From Nitrospirota bacterium (GTDB lineage: Bacteria > Nitrospirota_A > Leptospirillia > Leptospirillales > Leptospirillaceae), in the NCBI GenBank assembly GCA_021838585.1, contig JAKCDE010000007.1, positions 1-64,000 of the forward strand: a DNA stretch of 64,000 nt, in the 5' to 3' direction. The position numbers and the translations under genes were made by a program. Within the stretch, counting starts at the first letter, position 1. Each line of letters opens with the position of its first letter. Below, piece by piece: positions 49,331 to 57,378 of this stretch. The notes under the pieces are model-generated. The model was not told where the DNA came from and did no database searches. It worked only from the letters and a program-made list of their open reading frames with translations.

Positions 49331-50944
49331 ATGACGGAGAGATGGGGAATTCCCCCGCGGGGCATGACGCAGGCAGCTGTCCTGGCGGCTTTTCTGTCGA
49401 TTCTCCCCTTCCCGAACGCGGCCCGTTCCGACGACTCCGGCGGCGGGCCCATGGGTTTTCCGAGCGGCGCCACCCTCCAGTCGATCGTCTCGGGAGAGTC
49501 CGGACCCGGCAAGAGTTCCCCCGGAAAGCCCGTTCGGCCGGACTGGGGTCCCCGGCTCTGGAGCCAGGAGGGGGGAGGGGAGACGCGGAACCCCTTCTTT
49601 GCCGCACCTCCCCCACGCAAAGCTTCCCGGGATTCCTCCGGACAAACCGGGGAATCCGTTGCCGGCAGCGGAACATTTCAATCCTCCTCCGCACCTCCCC
49701 AATGGGACCGGAACTTTGCGCCGAATCCCCTCGCGGCCCTGGATTACAGTTTTTCCCACCAGCCGGTTCTGGCCAATGGCCGCCTTCTTCTGACCTCGAC
49801 GCGGGGACAGGTCCTCTGTCTCGACGCCATGACCGGTGGGACCCTATGGCATGTGCGCCTACCCGAATCGGTCCGCGCCTCGGGGGTCGCGGACGAAAAC
49901 GCGTTCTATGTCGTGAGCGGTTCCCCCTACGTCACCGCGCCCCACATGATGGGCTACGCCCAGACGCGGACTATTCGCCGGGGATCCGGTCCCGGACATC
50001 TCTACGCACTCTCCCTTCTCTCGGGAAAAATCCTGTGGTCGGCGGAGGTTCCGGGGCCGGTTCTCGGAAGCCCGGTTCTTTCCGGCGGCATCCTCTGGGT
50101 TGCAACCGGCAACGCGCGTCTTGCGGGCTATTCCCTGGAGAAGGAGCGAAAGATTCTGGAGATGCCCCTCTTTTCGTCAGCCGGCTGGTCGTCTCCGCTC
50201 TATGTCCACCACTGGATCTGGCTCTCCCTCGAAGGACCCACGAAGCTCGTCGCCCTCTGGCCCGAGAGGAAGCGGACCGTCTGGGCGCTCACCACTCCGC
50301 CCACCGAACGACTCGTTCTCTTCACGCCCACCCCCGCCTTCGGGGCCATGCGGCTCGTGACCCTCTTCCTTTCGGTCCGCAAGGGGATCCCCCATGAACG
50401 GCTGGCCATCGCCTCCGCCGTGACCGGTCACATCTTTCACGAAATTCCCTTTGCGGAAAAAGGGGAGTCGGTGTCGCTTGAAAAGGTCGTTCCCCCGGGA
50501 CTCCCGCCCTTCGCGCGGGTCTTCGAGGGAGCGGCCGGAGCCGTCGTGGCCGGATCGACGGCGGTGGCCGCCTCCGCAATCCTCGGGCGGGCGATCGCGG
50601 CCGATATCCCCTCCGGCCACCGTTTCTGGTCGGTGCCGCTTCCCGCGTCACCCGTCGGTTCGGGAACGGTCGCAGGGCTTCTGGTTGCCCTTCCTCTTCG
50701 CGACCGCCTTCTTCTGGCCGATCTTGCCTCCGGAAAAACCCTCGAAAGCCGCAGGCTCGACGGAGAGCCTGCTCCCGGATCTCCGCCGATCATGGAGACC
50801 ACATTGTATTTGGCCCAGAAAAACGGCCGGGTCCGGGCGATCTCCCTGGAAAATCAGCGCAAACGGATTTTCCCTTCACCCAAGCCTCCGGATCTTTCGG
50901 GGGGAGCAGGCGACAGGGAGAAGGAGAGGAACGGAGATGGCTGA
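49331..50944 (+). CDS. PQQ-type beta-propeller exported protein
   Basis: 537 residues with a signal peptide (~1-34). A low-complexity Gly/Ser/Pro region (~35-125) precedes WD-like propeller blades with GGTLWHVRLP, LLSGKILWSAEVPGPVLGSP and DLASGKTLESRRLDGEP, typical of the PQQ-binding-like repeat family (BamB-type). It is not a clear dehydrogenase, as no catalytic Asp/Cys pair is evident. It overlaps the YkgJ-like gene by 8 bp. Confidence 0.78.
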   Translation: MTERWGIPPRGMTQAAVLAAFLSILPFPNAARSDDSGGGPMGFPSGATLQSIVSGESGPGKSSPGKPVRPDWGPRLWSQEGGGETRNPFFAAPPPRKASRDSSGQTGESVAGSGTFQSSSAPPQWDRNFAPNPLAALDYSFSHQPVLANGRLLLTSTRGQVLCLDAMTGGTLWHVRLPESVRASGVADENAFYVVSGSPYVTAPHMMGYAQTRTIRRGSGPGHLYALSLLSGKILWSAEVPGPVLGSPVLSGGILWVATGNARLAGYSLEKERKILEMPLFSSAGWSSPLYVHHWIWLSLEGPTKLVALWPERKRTVWALTTPPTERLVLFTPTPAFGAMRLVTLFLSVRKGIPHERLAIASAVTGHIFHEIPFAEKGESVSLEKVVPPGLPPFARVFEGAAGAVVAGSTAVAASAILGRAIAADIPSGHRFWSVPLPASPVGSGTVAGLLVALPLRDRLLLADLASGKTLESRRLDGEPAPGSPPIMETTLYLAQKNGRVRAISLENQRKRIFPSPKPPDLSGGAGDREKERNGDG

Positions 50945-51644
50945 CGATCCCCTGGTCCACGATCTGACCTTCAGCAACGTGAAAGGGGAGACCTTTACCT
51001 TGTCCCCCCCGCTCTATCTCGGGTCCCTTGCGGAGCTGGGCCGGATCGGAGAGCGGATCGAAGAGGCCGGCGGGAGGATATCCCGTGGGGAGGCCCTTTC
51101 TCTTGTCCGGGAAATCTACCGGATCGTCGACCGGGTGGGGGAGAGCGTGGCCGATCATATGTCCTGCAGGGCGGGATGCGCCGCCTGCTGCCGCATGATG
51201 GTGGCGGTTACCCGCGGAGAAGGGGAGATCCTGCGGGAGCGGATTGACCGGGAGCCGGAGGGGCTCCGGAAGGAGCGATGGAAGGAAGGTTTGCTCTCCC
51301 GGACCGAGAGCCTCCTTTCGCTAAAAGGATCGGCGGATCCCTCACGACCCCTGACGACTCTTCCTGACATGCTGGCGACCTGCGAGGCCTACGAGAAGAA
51401 AGGGCTCTTCTGCCCCTTTCTGGGAGAAGACCGCCTTTGCGAAATCTACGAGGACAGACCGCTCATGTGCCGGATCTGCTGGACGCTGACCGACCCGCGC
51501 GACTGCGATCCCGGAGAGGGGCCTCCGGTCAAGTTTCGAAACGGGGTTTTCTTCCGTGCCTTCGATCTGCTCATTCTTCTGGGAAAGGCCGGATTCGATG
51601 ACGCCCGCCACCGTCCCATCCCCCTGTGGCTGACCCTCGCGTGA
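50937..51644 (+). CDS. YkgJ-family cysteine cluster protein
   Basis: 235 residues from ATG 50937 (GGAG just upstream); the longer frame from 50451 is a shadow. The motif C77-x3-C81-x2-C84-C85 (SCRAGCAACC) plus later Cys in ATCEAYEKKGLFCPFL, LCEIYEDRPLMCRICW and DCDPG fit the YkgJ/UPF0153 group, proposed to hold Zn or an Fe-S centre. Function is unknown for the family. It overlaps its neighbours on both sides. Confidence 0.82.
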   Translation: MADDPLVHDLTFSNVKGETFTLSPPLYLGSLAELGRIGERIEEAGGRISRGEALSLVREIYRIVDRVGESVADHMSCRAGCAACCRMMVAVTRGEGEILRERIDREPEGLRKERWKEGLLSRTESLLSLKGSADPSRPLTTLPDMLATCEAYEKKGLFCPFLGEDRLCEIYEDRPLMCRICWTLTDPRDCDPGEGPPVKFRNGVFFRAFDLLILLGKAGFDDARHRPIPLWLTLA

Positions 51645-52300
51645 ACGGCTCCGCCCTGCTCCGGTCCTCTCCGTGGCGACAGGCATTGTCCGCCTCCTTT
51701 CCCTTTTTTCTCCTGTTCCTGGGGCTGATCCTCCTTCTCATGGCCCATCGGACCGTTTATCCAGACAGAGCGCTCTCGATGGCACTTTCCGGCCTCCCCG
51801 CCCCCTTCTACGAATTCTGGGCGATCCTCTGCCGTTCGGGCAACGTGGAGATTGAGCTTCCGATTCTGATGGTGGCCGGAACACTTCTGTGGCGGCAGAG
51901 GAGGGAGGAGCGTCCGGTTCTTCTCTTTTTTCTGGCGGCGCTCTTTTTTGGAACGCTCCTCGAGCATCTCCTCAAAATGAACCTTCCGCGCTATGCCCCG
52001 ACGGAAGAGTTTCAGCACGATCCGCTGACGGGCTGGGAAATCTTCTACCCGGCCCATTTTCATGTCATCTCCTCCTTTCCTTCGGGACACACCTTCCGCG
52101 TCCTTCTGATCCTGCTCTTCGTCGACCGCTACTATCCCCGCCTCCGTTTTGCCGTTCTGACCTGGGCACTTCTGATCATGGCGGGTGTCGTGGCCCTTGG
52201 CTGGCACTGGAGCTCCGATGTGGCCGGATCCGTCCTTCTTGTCCTCATCCTGCGCCCATGGATCGATTACACGGCCAATCATCATCAAAAAAAAATCTGA
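51641..52300 (+). CDS. PAP2-superfamily membrane phosphatase
   Basis: 219 residues from GTG 51641 (GTGA overlap); GTG 51626 is an alternative. Six hydrophobic segments. Phosphatase motifs: LLKMNLPRYAP (motif 1, KxxxxxxRP-like with Tyr before Ala-Pro), SFPSGHTFR (motif 2) and LGWHWSSDVAG (motif 3, with the catalytic His and Asp). Relatives dephosphorylate undecaprenyl pyrophosphate or lipid phosphates. Confidence 0.83.
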   Translation: MNGSALLRSSPWRQALSASFPFFLLFLGLILLLMAHRTVYPDRALSMALSGLPAPFYEFWAILCRSGNVEIELPILMVAGTLLWRQRREERPVLLFFLAALFFGTLLEHLLKMNLPRYAPTEEFQHDPLTGWEIFYPAHFHVISSFPSGHTFRVLLILLFVDRYYPRLRFAVLTWALLIMAGVVALGWHWSSDVAGSVLLVLILRPWIDYTANHHQKKI

Positions 52301-52409
52301 TCGATTTAGTCCTTTTTTATCGATCCATATTCCTTTTCTTTCAAAAAGAGTTTATCTTGTACGGCCGGTACAAGCCCTTATCACTTGGTAAACTGAAAGG
52401 AAATAGAAT

Positions 52410-53108
52410 ATGGCTGATGGTTCGAATCGCGTTTCCGAATGGCCGGAATACGAACGACCCAGGGAGCGGCTTGCCGCTTCGGGACCCAGGAACCTCGCGG
52501 ATTCCGAGCTTCTGGCCATTCTCCTGCGGACCGGCAACAGAAACGAATCGGCCCTGGCCCTGGCCAAACGCCTCCTGACCACCTTCGACGGCATTCCGGG
52601 GCTCTCGCGCCAGCTGATCGCGGATCTCTCGAAGATCAAGGGGGTGGGCCTCGCGAAAGGAGCCCAGATCCTGGCAGCACTCGAGCTGGGACGGCGCCTG
52701 GCCGAGCGCTCCCTGGTCCCGGAGGAGGCGATCCGCTCCGGGGAGAATGTCTACCGGATTCTGGGACCCCGTCTTCGTGAGGACCGGAAGGAGTCCTTCT
52801 GGGTGCTTCTGCTCGACCAGAAGCACCGACTCAGAAAGAGCGAGCGGATCTCGGAGGGAACCCTGTCCATGACGCCGGTGCATCCACGGGAGGCCTTCTC
52901 CCCAGCCATCCGGGAATCGGCGGCGGCAGTGATCTTCGTCCACAACCATCCCTCGGGAGATCCGGAACCCTCTCCCGACGACTGGAATCTCACCACCCGG
53001 CTGGTCGAGTGCGGACGGCTTCTGGGAATTCGGGTTCTGGACCACGTTGTGGTGGGGGACCACGCCTGGGTGAGTCTCCGGGACAGGGGAGCGGCAATGG
53101 ACGGCTAA
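52410..53108 (+). CDS. radC: RadC/JAB-domain protein
   Basis: 232 residues; ATG behind AAAGGA. An N-terminal helix-hairpin-helix-like part (~1-105: RPRERLAASGPRNLADSELL, KIKGVGLAKGAQILAALELG) and a JAMM/MPN+ domain with the metal motif FVHNHPSGDPEPSPDD. Despite its name, a direct role in repair is not established. Full length and intact. Confidence 0.94.
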   Translation: MADGSNRVSEWPEYERPRERLAASGPRNLADSELLAILLRTGNRNESALALAKRLLTTFDGIPGLSRQLIADLSKIKGVGLAKGAQILAALELGRRLAERSLVPEEAIRSGENVYRILGPRLREDRKESFWVLLLDQKHRLRKSERISEGTLSMTPVHPREAFSPAIRESAAAVIFVHNHPSGDPEPSPDDWNLTTRLVECGRLLGIRVLDHVVVGDHAWVSLRDRGAAMDG

Positions 53109-53229
53109 AAAATCCCCAGAAAACAGAATTCCTCTTCCTTTCGGGAATGTTTTGATTTTTTAATGTCCCTGAAAATCTTTTCTGATTGGTCGCCGGTTTT
53201 AGCCCTGACGTAGGCTGAAAGAATGGGAA

Positions 53230-53258
53230 GGAGCCCCGTCCTGACGGCGGGAGGCTCC
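53230..53258 (+). promoter_or_regulatory. Hairpin in the leader of the CcoN-like gene
   Basis: GGAGCC (53230-53235) pairs with GGCTCC (53253-53258), and CCGT/ACGG form an inner stem (53236-53247). It has no T-run, so a leader structure is more likely than a terminator. It ends 41 bases before the ATG. Confidence 0.35.
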
Positions 53259-53299
53259 CCCCTTCGGATCATGCCCACGCTGCAACAGGGAGGACTGTC

Positions 53300-54691
53300 A
53301 TGACCTCAAGAAAAGAAATACCTTCCGGAACGGCCGCCAAGACGGCGATCATATCTTCCGTTTTCTGGCTGGCGATGGGGACGACACTGGGTTTCGTCAC
53401 CTCGCTCAAACTCTCCTACCCCGACGTTCTCTCGGGAACGCCCTACCTGAACTTCGGCCACATCCGGCCGGTCCATGTCCTGACGGTGATCTACGCCTGG
53501 ATCTCGATGGCCTTTGCGGCCGCCATGTTCTATATGACTCCCGTCCTCTGCGGAACGAGGCTCTGGAGCGAGCGGCTCGGCGTCATGAATATCTGGCTCT
53601 GGAACCTGGGGATCATTATCGCCGATATTTCCCTGGACCTTGGGATCAGCTCGGGACGGGAGTATTCGGAGTATGCCTGGCCGATCGACATCTATGTCGT
53701 CGCCTTCATCTTCGTTCCCCTGGGAGTGAATGTCTGGATGACCGTGCTCACCCGGACGGTGAAGGGTCTCTATCCCACCACCTGGATCATGATGGCGGCC
53801 GTCCTTTACATGACGACCGACTATTCCCTGACCCAGTCGGTGGAGGTCTTTCACATCACGGGACTGAACGAAGCCCTTCTGACCTGGTGGAACGGCCACA
53901 ACCAGCTCGGGATCTGGATTACACCGGTTTCCATCGGAATCGGGATGTACCTGATTCCCAAGCTCTCGGGCAATCCGCTCTACAGCCACAAGCTGGCCCA
54001 TCTCACCTTCTGGGGGCTCTTCGCCTTCTACTCCACCCCCGGCGCGCACCACCTGATGGGGGCTCCCATCCCCGAGTGGCTCAAATCCTTCGCCTCCGTC
54101 TCCGGGGTCATGATCCTGGTTCCCGGTATGGCCTTCATCGCCAACGCCCTTCTCACCATGCAGGGCAAGTGGCGACTTTTCGTGGAGGTGCCACCCATCC
54201 GCTGGGCAATCACCGGAACACTGATGGGCATTCCCCTCTTCTTCCAGGGCGGATTCCAGCAGACCCGGGCGATCAACTGGTACATCCACGGGACCCACTG
54301 GATCGTGGCCCACGCCCATCTGGCCCTTCTGGGCTTCTCCTCCTTCATGGAGATCGGCGCCATGTACTACGGTCTGGAACGGCTCCTGAAGCGGAAATTC
54401 AACCCGACGCTCGAGCTCTACCACTACTGGCTCATGACCATCGGCTTCATCATCTTCTGGACCTCGCTCACGGCGGCCGGCCTCATCCAGGCGGCGGCCA
54501 AGGTCTACGAGATCCCCTACGTGGCCTCCGTCCAGGCGACCCACCCCTACATGGTGGCCCGCTCCTGGGGCGGCTTCATGATCATCACGGGGCAGTGGAT
54601 CTTCCTCTACAATCTCTACCGGACCGCAACGGCGCCGGCCTCCCGGGCGGTTCCCTCACATCTGGCGACGGAGGGCTCCGGAATTTCCTGA
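53300..54691 (+). CDS. CcoN-like haem-copper oxidase catalytic subunit
   Basis: 463 residues; ATG seven bases after GGGAGG. About twelve membrane segments. Haem-b ligand H59 (RPVHV), Cu ligands H200 (NGHNQLG), H250 and H251 (PGAHHLMG), the tyrosine expected to cross-link, Y244 (six residues before H250 as in C-family enzymes), and haem ligands H338 and H340 (VAHAHLALLG) all look present. This is a C-family (cbb3) pattern. No CcoO or CcoP gene is adjacent, which is unusual. It could reduce O2 or NO. Confidence 0.85.
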   Translation: MTSRKEIPSGTAAKTAIISSVFWLAMGTTLGFVTSLKLSYPDVLSGTPYLNFGHIRPVHVLTVIYAWISMAFAAAMFYMTPVLCGTRLWSERLGVMNIWLWNLGIIIADISLDLGISSGREYSEYAWPIDIYVVAFIFVPLGVNVWMTVLTRTVKGLYPTTWIMMAAVLYMTTDYSLTQSVEVFHITGLNEALLTWWNGHNQLGIWITPVSIGIGMYLIPKLSGNPLYSHKLAHLTFWGLFAFYSTPGAHHLMGAPIPEWLKSFASVSGVMILVPGMAFIANALLTMQGKWRLFVEVPPIRWAITGTLMGIPLFFQGGFQQTRAINWYIHGTHWIVAHAHLALLGFSSFMEIGAMYYGLERLLKRKFNPTLELYHYWLMTIGFIIFWTSLTAAGLIQAAAKVYEIPYVASVQATHPYMVARSWGGFMIITGQWIFLYNLYRTATAPASRAVPSHLATEGSGIS

Positions 54692-54728
54692 CGGAAGGCG
54701 GCCTTGAGAAACCCGTCGATACCGTGAA

Positions 54729-54762
54729 GAAGAGGCCCGTTCGTTCGGGCCTCTTCGTTTTT
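54729..54762. terminator. Bidirectional terminator between the CcoN-like gene and arsB
   Basis: GAAGAGGCCCG (54729-54739) and CGGGCCTCTTC (54746-54756), an 11-bp perfect stem with a 6-base loop, then G and five T on the plus strand. On the minus strand the stem is followed by TTCACGG, so the plus direction is stronger. Confidence 0.85.
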
Positions 54763-54805
54763 GTGTCCGGGAAGTTGACCTCCGAAGGGTGGAGATCGGC
54801 CGGGA

Positions 54806-56101
54806 TCAGACCAGAAGGGCCAGGGTCAGGAGGGTGACGGCCAGGATGGGAGGGGTCAGCAGGAATCCGGTCCGGATGTAGTCTCCCCAACCGATTTTCT
54901 CGCCTTTCTTGGCCAGGACATGGAGCCAGAGAAGGGTCGCCAGGCTTCCGATGGGGGTGAGCTTCGGGCCCAGGTCGCAGCCGATGACGTTGGCGTAGAT
55001 CATGGCCTGGCGGACGGGTTCCGGGAGGCCATGGGTCTGCTGGATGGACAGGGTTCCGGCCAGGACCGCGGGAAGGTTGTTCATGACGGAGGAGAGGATC
55101 GCCGCCAGAAAACCCATGCCCAGGGAGGAGGCGACGACCCCCGAGTGCCCGATTCTCTCCAGAAGGCCTGCCAGATGGTCGGTGAGACCGGCGTTCTTCA
55201 GGCCGTAAACCACCAGATACATGGACAGGCTGAAGAGGACGATCTGCCAGGGGGCCTCCTTCAGGACCTTTTTCACGGGAATGGGAGGGGTCTGGTTGGT
55301 GCGGTGCCAGCGTCCGGCCAGGCCCAGAAGAAAAAGGGCGGCCGCCGACATGATGACGAAGGCCGGCAGGTGAAGGCGGGCGGTGAGAAAGTAGGCCAGT
55401 AGAATCGCTCCCAGAACGGGGAAGGCCGCCCGGAAAACGACAGGATCATGGATGACGCTTTTGGGGTCGGGAAGCTTTTCCAGGTGGTATCGGGCCGGAA
55501 GGTGCGATCCGAAGAGAAGCCACAGAGCGGCAAGCGTTGCCAGGATGGAGACGAGGTCAACCGGAACCATGACGGTGGCGTACCGGTCGAAGGGAATGTG
55601 GAAATATTTTGCGACGATGATGTTGACGAGGTTCGAAATCATGAAGGGAAGACTTGCCGTGTCGGCGATGAAGCCGGTGGCGATGATGAAGGCCAGGGCC
55701 CCCCTGGGGGAGATGTCCATGCGAAGGAGGAGAGCCAGCACGATGGGGGTGAGAAGGAGCGCCGCCCCGTCGTTGGCGAAGACCGCCGAAATGCCGGCGC
55801 CCAGGAGAACGATGAGGGGAAAGAGCCGCTTTCCAAAGCCGCCTCCGGCCCGGGCGATGTGGATGGCCGACCAGTGAAAGAACCCTGCCTCGTCCAGAAG
55901 GAGGGAGATGATGATGAGGGCCACGAAGGTGAAGGTCGCGTCCCAGACGATGTGCCAGACGACGGGGATGTCCCGGAGATGGATGACGCCCGTGGTAAGG
56001 GCGAGAAGCGCCCCTCCCGTCGCGCTCCATCCGATGCCGAGGCCCCGGGGCTGCCAGATGACGAAGACGAGTGTGACCAGGAAGATCGCGAGAGCCAGCA
56101 T
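54806..56101 (-). CDS. arsB: Arsenite efflux permease ArsB
   Basis: 431 residues from ATG 56101, four bases after AAAGGA; a longer frame to 56215 is less likely. About twelve membrane helices. It follows E. coli ArsB closely along its length: VFVIWQPRGLGIGWSA, SLLLDEAGFFHWSAIH, FANDGAALLLTPIV, GFIADTASLPFMISNLVNI, MNNLPAVLAG, VIGCDLGPKLTPIGSLATLL. Exports arsenite and antimonite. It is transcribed divergently from arsC. Confidence 0.95.
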   Translation of the reverse strand: MLALAIFLVTLVFVIWQPRGLGIGWSATGGALLALTTGVIHLRDIPVVWHIVWDATFTFVALIIISLLLDEAGFFHWSAIHIARAGGGFGKRLFPLIVLLGAGISAVFANDGAALLLTPIVLALLLRMDISPRGALAFIIATGFIADTASLPFMISNLVNIIVAKYFHIPFDRYATVMVPVDLVSILATLAALWLLFGSHLPARYHLEKLPDPKSVIHDPVVFRAAFPVLGAILLAYFLTARLHLPAFVIMSAAALFLLGLAGRWHRTNQTPPIPVKKVLKEAPWQIVLFSLSMYLVVYGLKNAGLTDHLAGLLERIGHSGVVASSLGMGFLAAILSSVMNNLPAVLAGTLSIQQTHGLPEPVRQAMIYANVIGCDLGPKLTPIGSLATLLWLHVLAKKGEKIGWGDYIRTGFLLTPPILAVTLLTLALLV

Positions 56102-56214
56102 GAGATCCTTTTGGGTTGGTGTGGAGGCGGCCGCCAAGGGGGAGGAGAGCGGATTGCCGGGACTTCCTCCCGAAAGGACGCTCCTTGAAATCTTCACGAA
56201 AAAGGATAAGTTCA

Positions 56215-56243
56215 AGGGTAGAGCGTTGACTTCCGCCTTTCAA
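56215..56243 (-). promoter_or_regulatory. Candidate arsB promoter
   Basis: On the minus strand TTGAAA (56243-56238), 17 bp, TACCCT (56220-56215), ending about 115 bp before the arsB ATG. Confidence 0.45.
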
Positions 56244-56255
56244 AATCAATACAAT
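56226..56255 (+). promoter_or_regulatory. Candidate arsC promoter
   Basis: TTGACT (56226-56231), 18 bp, TACAAT (56250-56255). The -10 overlaps the left arm of the ars inverted repeat, so a bound repressor would block it. Confidence 0.6.
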
Positions 56256-56276
56256 CATAGTTAAAATATTGTATTG
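56247..56276. promoter_or_regulatory. Candidate ArsR operator
   Basis: CAATACAAT (56247-56255) and ATTGTATTG (56268-56276) form a perfect 9-bp inverted repeat with a 12-bp AT-rich spacer, between arsB and arsC. It covers the arsC -10 and lies just upstream of the arsB -35. Confidence 0.65.
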
Positions 56277-56337
56277 TTTCAAGAGGGAAAGGCCTGTTTT
56301 AAGCTCCGGACTTCCGGAGAAAAGAGGATGGAGGAAA

Positions 56338-56817
56338 ATGAAGGTTCTTTTTCTCTGTACGGGGAACTCCTGCCGGTCCATCATGGCCGAGGCCCTGTTC
56401 AACCATCTCGCTCCGGAGGGCCTCCATGCGGAGAGTGGGGGAAGCCAGCCGAAGGGGAGCGTCAATCCCCGGGCCCTGACCGTCCTCTCCGAAGAGGGCA
56501 TTTCCGTGAGAGGTCTTTCGAGCAAGTCCTGGAATCTTCTTGCCGGGCCGTTCGACCTCGTGGTGACCCTCTGCGACAGCGCGGCGGGAGAGGCATGTCC
56601 TCTGGTTTTTTCAAAGGCTCCCCGGGTTCACTGGGGTCTTCCCGATCCCGACGCGGTCCGGGGAGGCGACCGGGTCATCATGGAGGCCTTCCGCCGGACC
56701 TTCCGGATCCTCGAGAAGAGGATTGTTGCTTTTCTCGGAATTCCGGAGGTCAGGGAGGGCCGTCTACCGCCGTTGCCGGATCTCCGGGCGATCGGACACA
56801 TCGGTCGCGGGGAGTGA
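56338..56817 (+). CDS. arsC: Arsenate reductase, thioredoxin-type LMW-PTPase fold
   Basis: 159 residues from ATG 56338, behind GGAGG. P-loop CTGNSCRS (C7, C12) and the redox segment TLCDSAAGEACP with C79 and C87, as in S. aureus-type ArsC, which uses three Cys and thioredoxin to reduce arsenate. HWGLPDPDAV holds the catalytic Asp. The spacing C79-C87 is one residue longer than in the S. aureus enzyme (from memory). Followed by arsR. Confidence 0.92.
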   Translation: MKVLFLCTGNSCRSIMAEALFNHLAPEGLHAESGGSQPKGSVNPRALTVLSEEGISVRGLSSKSWNLLAGPFDLVVTLCDSAAGEACPLVFSKAPRVHWGLPDPDAVRGGDRVIMEAFRRTFRILEKRIVAFLGIPEVREGRLPPLPDLRAIGHIGRGE

Positions 56818-56965
56818 GACCGGGCAACGGGAGAAACGTCTGGGTCAAGAATCGAATTCGAACCGGCCAGGATGAGGCGCTGGGATCGTTGCCGGGAGAC
56901 TTATTTCCCCAAAGGTGATCCGGTGGTATGATGAAAGGACGAATTTTTATCGAAGGAGGATCCCG

Positions 56966-57352
56966 ATGCCCGAAAAAAAGACCCGTTCCGGTTCGCGGAT
57001 CGATCCCCGCATGCTCGGAATTTTCGAAGCCCTGTCGTCCGGGATCCGGCTCGAGATCTTCCGGCTCCTCGTGACGCACGAGCCCAAAGGCCTTGTCGCA
57101 GGAGAAATCTCCCAGTCCCTGGGGATTCCTCCGACCAACCTCTCCTTTCATCTGAAGGCCATGACTCAGGCTGATCTTCTTTCCGTGACCCCGGAGGGTC
57201 GCTTCCTGCGCTACCGGTCCCGGATCGGAACCGTCGAGGAAGTGATCGCCTATCTGACGGAGAACTGTTGCATCAACACAAGGAACGTTCCTTCCACAGG
57301 AGAATGCCCGCCGCCTTCCCCGCGAAATGGCGGGAAGAGCCGGTCTTCCTGA
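56966..57352 (+). CDS. arsR: ArsR-family arsenic-responsive repressor
   Basis: 128 residues, ATG six bases after AAGGAGG. Winged helix (~15-85: IRLEIFRLLVTHEPKGLVAGE, TNLSFHLKAMTQADLL). There is no Cys in the recognition helix; instead C101, C102 and C114 lie near the C-terminus. This matches the A. ferrooxidans-type ArsR, where adjacent C95/C96 and C102 bind arsenite. The gene is last in the plus-strand unit, unusual for ars operons in which arsR is first. It is probably autoregulated through 56247-56276. Confidence 0.9.
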   Translation: MPEKKTRSGSRIDPRMLGIFEALSSGIRLEIFRLLVTHEPKGLVAGEISQSLGIPPTNLSFHLKAMTQADLLSVTPEGRFLRYRSRIGTVEEVIAYLTENCCINTRNVPSTGECPPPSPRNGGKSRSS

Positions 57353-57378
57353 GGGGCCCGTCCCTCGGAACCCCGCAT

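Noticed and set aside
56840..56900. A TTCGAACC-like patch suggesting a second tRNA
   Set aside because: No acceptor or anticodon stem can be drawn around it.
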